From Bacillota bacterium (GTDB taxonomy: Bacteria; Bacillota; Clostridia; Peptostreptococcales; Anaerovoracaceae), in NCBI GenBank assembly GCA_030527065.1, contig JAUNBO010000126.1:1-5384 (forward strand): a stretch of DNA of 5,384 nt, in the 5' to 3' direction. The translations under genes and the position numbers were made by a program. Numbering within the stretch: the first letter of the stretch is position 1; the number at the start of each line of letters is the position of its first letter. The notes beneath the pieces are model-generated. The model searched no databases, was not told the DNA's origin, and was given only the letters and a program-made list of their open reading frames with translations. Shown one piece after another: positions 1 through 5,384 of this stretch.

Positions 1-3000
1 TCGTCCGGCAGCACGGGGTCGATGCTCTCGCCTTCTCCCGGCACCACGGGGACGATGATTTCGCCGCCCCCTTCCTGGCCTTCCCCTTCGGAGTCGCCAT
101 CTTCAGTGGAGTCATCGGGGTCTTCCCCGGTCCAGTCGTCTTCCCCGTAGGTGACGCCGTCCCAGACAAAGCCGCTGTCCAGGGCCGCATTGGGGTCTAT
201 GGGATAGAGGGTGGGGTTCAGGTTGTGGAGGTTGCAGTAGTAGGTGGGGGCTTCGTATCCGATGTCCGCCACTGAGAAGCCGCCGTAGCTGATAAGGGAG
301 CCCTCGGGCCGCTGCACCTTGACGCTGCTCTCTCTGTGGCTGCAATAGGGCGTGGCCAGATAGCCGGAGTCGGTGCAGACCGTGACGGCCACATGGACGT
401 CGTCGGTCTCCGTGGGCACCGTCCCCCGGATGAAGTATTCGCTTCTTACGGTGCCTCTGGGATCCAGGGCAGACAGCTCCGAAGGCAGCTTGCCGGATTT
501 GGTGTCTATGGTGGCGGACACCACGTTCCCCGGGTTGCCGGGGTAGGAGCCCGTGGGCAGCTCCGCATGGATCTGCCGCATGATAGTGCTCCACAATCTG
601 GCCGCCGCCGTGCTGCCTTCGGTGAGCTCTATGTTGACGTCGTTGCCGATCCAGAGGGATGCGGAATAGTAGGGGGTGAAGCCGCAGAACCAGACGTCGT
701 AGTTTTCGGAGGTGGTACCGGTCTTGCCGGCTACGGGCTGACCGCTGAAGTTTGCCCGGCTGGCGATGCCCTGGGAGACGGTGGTCCGGAGGATGTCCGT
801 CATGATGTAGGCCACCCCCGCATCCATGGCCTGGGTCTTTACCGCTTCGTTTTCCAGGATGACCTGCCCGTTTTTATCTGTGACTCTGTAATAGGAGGAA
901 GGCTCCGTGTAGATGCCCTGGCTGGGGAAGGCGCCGTAAGCTACGGCCATTTCCAGGGGGGAGATGCCGTTGGTCATGCCTCCGAGGGAGAGGGCGGAGG
1001 GGTTCAGGTCGTTTACATCGCCGCTTTCCACTATGGAGGTGATTCCCAGCTTTTTCAGCAGGGCCACGCAACGGTCCGCTCCGATCTCGTTAAAGCACTT
1101 GACGGCGCATACATTGACGGACTGCTGGATGGCCTCCCGCATGGTGTGGAGGCCCCGGTAGCCGCTGTACCAGTTTTTGGGCCAGAGGCGGTTCCCCACC
1201 ACCAAAGGAGAATCGTCTATGACGGAGGCGGCGGTCCAGAGCTGTGTGGTGTCCTGGACGCCGCTGTTCACTGCGTCGGCGCCGCTCTGCAGGGCGGCGG
1301 CATAGACGGAAATGGGCTTGATGGAAGAGCCGGGCTGCCGGGTGCTGGTGGCCCGGTTGAAGAGGAGCTTGCCGGAAATGCTCCGGCCTCCTGTCATGGC
1401 CTTTATGGTACCCTCGGTGTAATCGTAGACGACCATGGCCGCCTGGGGCTGCATGATGCGCTCCTTGATGGTGAAGTTCTCTGCGCTTACGGTGGCCCCG
1501 TTTTCATCAAAGGTGAACCAGTCTCTGTCCTCGAAGAACTGTGCGCTGATGAGGAGGTTGCCGTCCCCGTCCCGGGTCTTGTATTCCGACGGGATCAGGA
1601 TGTAGCCCCCCTCCATGCTGTAAAAGATCCGGTTTTCGTCCACGGTGTAGAGGGGCTTGAACTCCAGGGTGACGTCGCTGACGCCGCCGGATTCCGTCTG
1701 ATAGAAGTTCAGCCGCCCGCCGGAAAACACCAGCATGGAGCCGTCCTCGTTCATCTGGTATTCTTCAGGAGACAGGGTAAAGCTCCCGTCCTCGTTGAAG
1801 TAGGTCTCCAGGCTGTAGTACAATATATTCCCGCTGGAATCCCGCACATCTCCATTGTCGTTCCGGTTCAGGTCCGTAACGCCGGGGAAATTCTCTGTGT
1901 TGGCAAATTCCGTTTCGGCGATCTTCTGCATGGAGGTATCCAGGGTGCTGTAGATCCGCAGGCCGCCGTTGTTCAGCATATACTGGGCGTCCTCCTCGCT
2001 GATGTCCAACTCGGCCATCAGGTCTTCCGTCACCTCCGCCACCACATAGTCGGCGAAGTAGGAGGAAATCTCAGAAGCTAAAAGCTCCTGAGGATTGATG
2101 GCGGCCCGGATGTCCTCTGCCAGGGCTGCCTCCCGTTCTTCCGCCGAGATATAGCCCTGCTCTTCCATGAAACGGAGGACCAGGGCCTGCCGGTCTTTGT
2201 AGGCGTCGTCATAATAGGTGGTGTATTGATCTCCCCGGATGACGATGTCCAGGGCGTCCGGGTCCTCTATCTGCTCGTTGCTGATGGTCTTCAGAGGAGC
2301 CAGAACGCCGGGGCGCTGGGGCAGGGTGGCCAAGGTGGCGCATTCCGCCAGGGTAAGCTCGCTTACGTCCTTGGAGAAATAGCCCTGGGCTGCCGCCTGG
2401 ACGCCGGAGGAATTGTTCCCCAGAAATACCACGTTCAGGTAGGCTTCTATGATCTGTTCCTTGGAGAGGGTCCTTTCCAGCTGGATGGCGTAATAAGCCT
2501 CCAGGACCTTCCGGTTGAGGGTACGCTCGCTGATGCGGTCCTCCAGGTAGAGATTCCGGGCCAGCTGCTGGGTGATGGTGCTGGTGCCTCCCACCCGGCT
2601 TCCGGTGGAGATGCTGTCCCAGATGGCCCCTGCGATCCGGATCACATTGAAGCCCCGGTGCTCCCAGAAGGTCTTGTCCTCTATGGCGACAAAGGCGTCG
2701 ATCAGATCCTCCGGCATGTCCACATAGTCCACGCTGGTACGGAGGCCGTCGCTGTCGGCGGCGTAGATGGTTTCTATGGCGTTTCCTTCATCGTCGTACA
2801 GGATGGAGTTTTCCGGCAGCATGGAATAGATGTTGGTGGTGTTGATTTCCGGGGCGTCCCGCACGACGGACCAGACCCAGGCGCCGACGCCCAGGCAGCA
2901 CATGAGGCCCAGGCACACCACGATGAGACAAATGCGTCCCCAATGGATCTTATACTTTTTCTTCTTCTTTTTGGAAGATCTTTTTTTGGATGTGGTCATG

Positions 3001-3320
3001 GCTGCTCCTGTACCGCCGCGGCCGCTGCGCCCGCCGCCCGAAGGAGCCGCAGCTTCCTGCAGCGGGCCGGTGTTTGCGACGCTTGCGGCGTCTGCGGGAT
3101 CCGCTGCTTTTTCTGCGGCTGCGCCGACGGCTTCAACAGGCTCCTGCCCGGAGGCTTCTTCGCCGCCGGAGGTCTCTGTTTCTCCGGCCGCAGCTTTGCC
3201 GCTCATTTCAAAGTCGTTGCTGATGCGGTTGAACTCGTTGTTGATCTTTTCTAACTCTTCCAGAAAAGCGTCTATGTCTTTCCCCTGATCCTCATGATTC
3301 CCCTTGTAGTTATCGCTCAA
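1..3320 (-). CDS. ponA: Class A penicillin-binding protein, PBP1A family (partial, C-terminus off the left edge)
   Basis: Bifunctional peptidoglycan synthase: it polymerises lipid II into glycan strands and crosslinks stem peptides on the outer face of the membrane. The frame gives 1106 residues from a TTG start at 3320, chosen because AGGTGA lies 6 nt upstream. Residues 1-107 are an acidic Ala/Gly/Glu-rich extension with a coiled-coil-like stretch at about 15-38. A Lys/Ser/Arg-rich patch (111-124) precedes one membrane segment (about 130-150). The glycosyltransferase 51 domain (about 190-350) has EDKTFWEH with catalytic Glu214 and GGTSTITQQL at 244-253. A spacer of about 410-610 resembles the OB-like domain of PBP1A. 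The transpeptidase domain has RQPGSSIKP (nucleophile Ser665, Lys668), SVN at 734-736 and KTGT at 866-869. The tail from about 1060 is Asp/Glu/Gly-rich. All catalytic motifs are intact and I see no frameshift. An alternative ATG start lies at 2999. The gene symbol is by family only; mrcA or pbpA would be equivalent. Confidence 0.96.
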   Translation of the reverse strand, partial: MSDNYKGNHEDQGKDIDAFLEELEKINNEFNRISNDFEMSGKAAAGETETSGGEEASGQEPVEAVGAAAEKAADPADAASVANTGPLQEAAAPSGGGRSGRGGTGAAMTTSKKRSSKKKKKKYKIHWGRICLIVVCLGLMCCLGVGAWVWSVVRDAPEINTTNIYSMLPENSILYDDEGNAIETIYAADSDGLRTSVDYVDMPEDLIDAFVAIEDKTFWEHRGFNVIRIAGAIWDSISTGSRVGGTSTITQQLARNLYLEDRISERTLNRKVLEAYYAIQLERTLSKEQIIEAYLNVVFLGNNSSGVQAAAQGYFSKDVSELTLAECATLATLPQRPGVLAPLKTISNEQIEDPDALDIVIRGDQYTTYYDDAYKDRQALVLRFMEEQGYISAEEREAALAEDIRAAINPQELLASEISSYFADYVVAEVTEDLMAELDISEEDAQYMLNNGGLRIYSTLDTSMQKIAETEFANTENFPGVTDLNRNDNGDVRDSSGNILYYSLETYFNEDGSFTLSPEEYQMNEDGSMLVFSGGRLNFYQTESGGVSDVTLEFKPLYTVDENRIFYSMEGGYILIPSEYKTRDGDGNLLISAQFFEDRDWFTFDENGATVSAENFTIKERIMQPQAAMVVYDYTEGTIKAMTGGRSISGKLLFNRATSTRQPGSSIKPISVYAAALQSGADAVNSGVQDTTQLWTAASVIDDSPLVVGNRLWPKNWYSGYRGLHTMREAIQQSVNVCAVKCFNEIGADRCVALLKKLGITSIVESGDVNDLNPSALSLGGMTNGISPLEMAVAYGAFPSQGIYTEPSSYYRVTDKNGQVILENEAVKTQAMDAGVAYIMTDILRTTVSQGIASRANFSGQPVAGKTGTTSENYDVWFCGFTPYYSASLWIGNDVNIELTEGSTAAARLWSTIMRQIHAELPTGSYPGNPGNVVSATIDTKSGKLPSELSALDPRGTVRSEYFIRGTVPTETDDVHVAVTVCTDSGYLATPYCSHRESSVKVQRPEGSLISYGGFSVADIGYEAPTYYCNLHNLNPTLYPIDPNAALDSGFVWDGVTYGEDDWTGEDPDDSTEDGDSEGEGQEGGGEIIVPVVPGEGESIDPVLPD
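2997..3009 (-). promoter_or_regulatory. Alternative internal start (ATG) with its own ribosome binding site in the PBP gene
   Basis: Reading the minus strand, AGGAG (3009 to 3005) is followed after 5 nt by ATG (2999 to 2997), in frame with the PBP. A protein from here would begin MTTSKKRSSKKKKKK, directly before the membrane segment, which is a typical N-terminus for a PBP1A and is 107 residues shorter than the TTG product. The motif and spacing are good, so it could be the true start or a second one. The upstream frame stays open with a plausible start of its own, so I keep the longer form as the main call. Confidence 0.5.
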
Positions 3321-3326
3321 GCTGTT

Positions 3327-3332
3327 TCACCT
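3327..3332 (-). promoter_or_regulatory. Ribosome binding site for the PBP TTG start
   Basis: The minus strand reads AGGTGA, 6 nt before TTG at 3320. It matches the 3' part of the AGGAGGTGA Shine-Dalgarno consensus. It decides the start: a stop (TGA, plus-strand 3327-3329) lies in frame just upstream, TTG is the first start codon after it, and the other in-frame ATG at 3206 has no purine-rich site in front of it. Confidence 0.65.
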
Positions 3333-3353
3333 GCCTTTTGAACACTTCGGTGA

Positions 3354-3388
3354 GGCGCCGCCGCAGGGCCGCAGGCCCGGGCGGCGCC
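3354..3388 (-). other. Strong GC-rich hairpin in the PBP mRNA leader
   Basis: GGCGCCGCC (3354-3362) pairs perfectly with GGCGGCGCC (3380-3388). Inside the loop, GGGCC (3366-3370) pairs with GGCCC (3374-3378) around a GCA triloop, so the two helices of 9 and 5 bp stack with a small internal loop (three bases against one). It lies between the predicted transcription start (about 3444) and the ribosome binding site (3327-3332), about 33 nt before the start codon. No T-run follows in either direction, so it is not a standard intrinsic terminator. It could be a leader regulatory element, a stabilising 5' structure or a dispersed palindromic repeat; the window cannot decide. Confidence 0.6.
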
Positions 3389-3443
3389 GGGGTGCAGTTT
3401 TCCTTTCCCGGCCCGGAGGCTGTGGAAAAGGGATGCGCACACA

Positions 3444-3460
3444 TTGCTTTATTATAGCAA
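3444..3460. repeat. Small inverted repeat over the PBP -10 box
   Basis: TTGCT (3444-3448) and AGCAA (3456-3460) form an inverted repeat with a 7-nt centre. The centre and one arm contain the minus-strand TATAAT. The position, covering the -10 box and reaching the expected transcription start, would suit an operator, but 5-bp arms in AT-rich DNA may arise by chance. I do not recognise a known regulator's site. Confidence 0.35.
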
Positions 3461-3479
3461 AAAAAGAAAGGGGGGACAA
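3451..3479 (-). promoter_or_regulatory. Sigma-A-type promoter for the PBP gene
   Basis: On the minus strand TTGTCC (3479 to 3474, four of six bases matching TTGACA) is separated by 17 nt from a perfect TATAAT (3456 to 3451). Transcription would begin near 3444, giving a leader of about 124 nt that includes the GC-rich hairpin. It is the only good promoter seen in front of the PBP. A housekeeping promoter fits a cell-wall synthase. Confidence 0.7.
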
Positions 3480-3502
3480 GGACATAAGAAAAAGTTCATG
3501 TA

Positions 3503-3531
3503 TTTACAATATAATTTAAATAATGTATAAT
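3503..3531 (+). promoter_or_regulatory. Sigma-A-type promoter for comEC
   Basis: TTTACA (3503-3508, five of six bases matching TTGACA), a 17-nt spacer and a perfect TATAAT (3526-3531). The predicted start is near 3538, leaving a leader of about 30 nt. A second TATAAT at 3510-3515 lacks a matching -35 hexamer at the right distance. The near-consensus site suggests basal transcription by the main sigma factor rather than strict dependence on a competence-specific activator. The -35 boxes of the two divergent promoters are only 23 bp apart. Confidence 0.75.
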
Positions 3532-3556
3532 AATGGGAGGAAACCGGAAGGCGGCC

Positions 3557-3563
3557 GGGGAGG
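3557..3563 (+). promoter_or_regulatory. Ribosome binding site for comEC
   Basis: GGGGAGG ends 4 nt before ATG at 3568. The match is strong and the spacing slightly short. The only other upstream ATG nearby, at 3533, is out of frame with comEC. Confidence 0.65.
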
Positions 3564-3567
3564 TATC

Positions 3568-5384
3568 ATGCGGCGTCCTGTCTCCGTTTTATTACTGGCC
3601 TTTGCCGGAGGCATTTTACTGCAATATTGGGCAGAGGGAGCTCCTTTTCTGCTGGCGCCGGCGGCGGGGGCGGCGGTGCTGCTGCGCCGGAGAAGGACGG
3701 CAGCTCTGTTTTTGCTGGCGGTGTTTTTGGGCGCCGCCTGTTTTCTCTGTCAGGAGACCCGGAGCAGCCCTCTGCTCTCTTGCGAGGGGCAGACGGTGAG
3801 CCTGTGGGGCCGGGTGGTGAGCGTCGCCGAAAAGGAAGAGGACTATTATCAGCTGACGCTGAAAGGGGAGTGCTGGCAGCCCGGGGGCCTTGCCCGGGAG
3901 GATGAAGAGAGGTATCTTCTGGGAGAAAAGGTGCTGGTGCGTCTCAGCGGAGAGCTGGAAGGAGCGGAGACCTCCGTTTTAGGCTCTATGGAAGGGCCCC
4001 AGGAGCTGGTGGGGAGGCAGGTCTGCCTGCGGGGAAGCGTCTCGCTGCCTGACGGGCAGAAGAATCCCGGACTTTTTGATTACCGGCTCTATCTGAAAAC
4101 CCGGGGGATAGCGGCCATCCTGAGCTGCCGGACCGGCCATCTGGAGGTGACGTCGGAGGGCAGTGCCTTCTGGAATGGCCTGGCCATGTGGAAGGCCCGG
4201 TTCACAGAGGCCCTGACGCCCCACATGTCCCGGGAGGCCCTGGCGGTGCTGACGGGGATGCTGTTTGGAGACAAGGAGCCTCTGGGGGACGAGCTGTATG
4301 AAGTGTTTCAGAAGAACGGCGTGGGCCATCTGCTGGCGGTCTCCGGCATCCATGTGGGGGTGATCTATCTCTACGCAGATTTGCTTCTGCGCCGGCGGGG
4401 AGGGCCCGCCGCCTCTCTGGCCGCCCTTCCGCTCCTGCTGTTCTATGCGGCCCTGGCCTCCTTTTCGCCCTCCGTGGTCCGGGCGGTGGTGATGATCAGC
4501 AGCCATCTGCTGGCCCGGCTCCTCCGGCGGCGCTACGACCTCCTTTGCTGTGCCTCCTTCAGCGCCTTCCTCATGCTGCTTCAAAATCCATATAACCTCT
4601 TTTCCCTGGGCTTTCAGCTCTCCTTCCTGGCGGTGTTCTGTCTGGCGTTTCTGCTGCCGCCCATGCAGCCGTGGGCGCAGCGCCTGAAAAGGCGGGGAGG
4701 GCTGGGGCTCTGGCAGGGACGGGCCGTGGAATGGGCGGGGCCCCTGCTGGCCATCCAGGCGGGGATGGCCCCAGTCACCGCTTATCTTTTCAACTACTTT
4801 TCCCTGGCCTCTTTCCTCCTGAATCCCCCGGCCATCTTCCTGGCGGGCTTTCTGATTCCAGTGGCCATGCTGCTCCTGCCCCTTTCCCTTTTGGGAGGGC
4901 CCCTGCTGGCTCTGGGGGCCATAGGGGCGGCGCTGCCGGCGGAGCTGCTGCTGCAGATGAACCTGCTGGCGTACAGGCCCGGCCTCAGCGTATTCAACGC
5001 CGTCAGCCCTCCGGCGGGCCTCCTGGCCCTCTGCTACGGCCTTCTGTTCTTTGTGGCCTCGGAGCAATTCTGGCGCTTTCTGCGCCGTCGGGACTTCCGC
5101 CGTATGGCCGCCGTCCTGCTGGCCCTGCTGCTGGCGGCCTCGTCGTTTTTCGTCTTTGTGCCCGGCTGCAGGGACGCACAGCTGGTCTTTGTGGATGTGG
5201 GGCAGGGGGACTGCCTTCACATACGAACCCCTTCCGGGAAAAACGTCCTCATAGACGGAGGGGGCAGCGCTGATTACGACGTGGGCCGGAACGTGCTGCT
5301 TCCTTACCTTTTAAAACAGGGGGTGGACCGCATAGACCTGGCCATAGTGACCCATCTCCATCAGGACCATTACGGAGGCATTGC
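3568..5384 (+). CDS. comEC: ComEC/Rec2 competence DNA-uptake channel (partial, C-terminus off the right edge)
   Basis: Polytopic inner-membrane protein that passes transforming DNA into the cytoplasm as a single strand. 605 codons are present, where family members are usually about 750-800 residues, so the end of the nuclease-like domain is missing. The ATG follows GGGGAGG, and the protein opens with hydrophobic segments (about 5-17, 26-40 and 44-60). The DUF4131-type domain follows, OB-fold-like at about 78-150, ending in the family motif NPGLFDYRLYL (165-175). The competence domain begins near 223 and has HLLAVSGIHVGVI (254-266), SPSVVRAVVM (300-309), NPYNLFSLGFQLSF (340-353) and many membrane helices to about 531. 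The metallo-beta-lactamase-like domain begins near 538 with FVDVGQGDC (541-549), LIDGGG (561-566) and THLHQDHYGG (595-604). That domain is thought to degrade the non-imported strand. No frameshift or internal stop is seen. An intact ComEC alone does not show that the host is competent. Confidence 0.96.
   Translation, partial: MRRPVSVLLLAFAGGILLQYWAEGAPFLLAPAAGAAVLLRRRRTAALFLLAVFLGAACFLCQETRSSPLLSCEGQTVSLWGRVVSVAEKEEDYYQLTLKGECWQPGGLAREDEERYLLGEKVLVRLSGELEGAETSVLGSMEGPQELVGRQVCLRGSVSLPDGQKNPGLFDYRLYLKTRGIAAILSCRTGHLEVTSEGSAFWNGLAMWKARFTEALTPHMSREALAVLTGMLFGDKEPLGDELYEVFQKNGVGHLLAVSGIHVGVIYLYADLLLRRRGGPAASLAALPLLLFYAALASFSPSVVRAVVMISSHLLARLLRRRYDLLCCASFSAFLMLLQNPYNLFSLGFQLSFLAVFCLAFLLPPMQPWAQRLKRRGGLGLWQGRAVEWAGPLLAIQAGMAPVTAYLFNYFSLASFLLNPPAIFLAGFLIPVAMLLLPLSLLGGPLLALGAIGAALPAELLLQMNLLAYRPGLSVFNAVSPPAGLLALCYGLLFFVASEQFWRFLRRRDFRRMAAVLLALLLAASSFFVFVPGCRDAQLVFVDVGQGDCLHIRTPSGKNVLIDGGGSADYDVGRNVLLPYLLKQGVDRIDLAIVTHLHQDHYGGI

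Noticed and set aside
1826..1874. Asp/Asn-rich loop DLNRNDNGDVRD (residues 483-494) of the PBP spacer resembling an EF-hand or dockerin calcium loop
   Set aside because: The loop does not fit the spacing of either motif: the acidic residue at position 12 is missing, and it is a single copy in a generally polar insert.
336..2081. Very long plus-strand open frame opposite the PBP gene
   Set aside because: It lies antisense to a clearly recognisable PBP with all catalytic motifs. Its translation is Gly/Val/Asp-rich with no domain I recognise, and no ribosome binding site stands out. In GC-rich genes the opposite strand often lacks stops.
2226..3254. Second long plus-strand open frame opposite the PBP N-terminal half
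   Set aside because: Same reasoning: it mirrors the glycosyltransferase domain and the low-complexity extension, and its product has no coherent fold signature.
3398..3429. Possible terminator hairpin TTTTCC / GGAAAA in the intergenic region
   Set aside because: Only 6 bp with a 20-nt loop and no T-run after it. No gene ends upstream of it on either strand.
3433..3535. AT-rich island as a possible attachment site, origin or insertion scar
   Set aside because: It is fully explained by two divergent promoters. I saw no direct repeats, terminal inverted repeats of any length or DnaA-box cluster.
3533..3905. Short plus-strand open frames overlapping the start of comEC
   Set aside because: They are out of frame with comEC, rich in Gly/Arg/Cys, and overlap the well-supported comEC N-terminus. 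The ATG at 3533 sits at the predicted transcription start and would have no leader.
3979..5220. 413-codon minus-strand open frame opposite comEC
   Set aside because: Its translation is Gln/Gly/His/Arg-rich low complexity, the usual shadow of a Leu/Ala/Pro-rich membrane protein on the other strand, and comEC is unmistakable.

Overview
The window holds two long, divergently transcribed chromosomal genes that share one intergenic region. Both run off the edge. On the minus strand, from 3320 leftward past base 1, is a class A (bifunctional) penicillin-binding protein of the PBP1A family. On the plus strand, from 3568 rightward past base 5384, is comEC, which encodes the membrane DNA-uptake channel of natural competence. 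Both were recognised by translating the frames directly, because neither reading frame closes inside the window.

The likely host is a GC-rich low-branching Firmicute of class Clostridia, probably a Lachnospiraceae- or Oscillospiraceae-like gut anaerobe. Three things point there. The PBP has a Lys-rich cytoplasmic patch, a long insert between its two catalytic domains and a RQPGSSIKP active site, in the style I associate with clostridial PBP1A proteins. The promoters are sigma-A consensus-like, with strong AT-rich hexamers in otherwise GC-rich DNA. The ribosome binding sites are strong AGGAGG derivatives. The assignment rests on family resemblance read by eye, not on a search.

Layout: 1-3320 is PBP1A (minus), with transmembrane segment, glycosyltransferase 51 domain, spacer domain, transpeptidase domain and acidic C-terminal tail, read right to left. 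3321-3567 is the intergenic region. It contains the PBP ribosome binding site, a long GC-rich hairpin in the PBP leader, a minus-strand promoter whose -10 box sits inside a small palindrome, an AT-rich divider, a plus-strand promoter and the comEC ribosome binding site. 3568-5384 is comEC, with N-terminal soluble domain, polytopic competence domain and the start of the metallo-beta-lactamase-like domain.

The two proteins work in the same place, the membrane and cell wall, but in separate processes: peptidoglycan polymerisation and crosslinking, and import of single-stranded DNA. Nothing in the sequence shows a functional link beyond the shared divergent control region. I found no new system, mobile element, CRISPR array or RNA gene. 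The points most worth checking are the roughly 107-residue cytoplasmic extension of the PBP, which offers two plausible translation starts, and the structured PBP leader.
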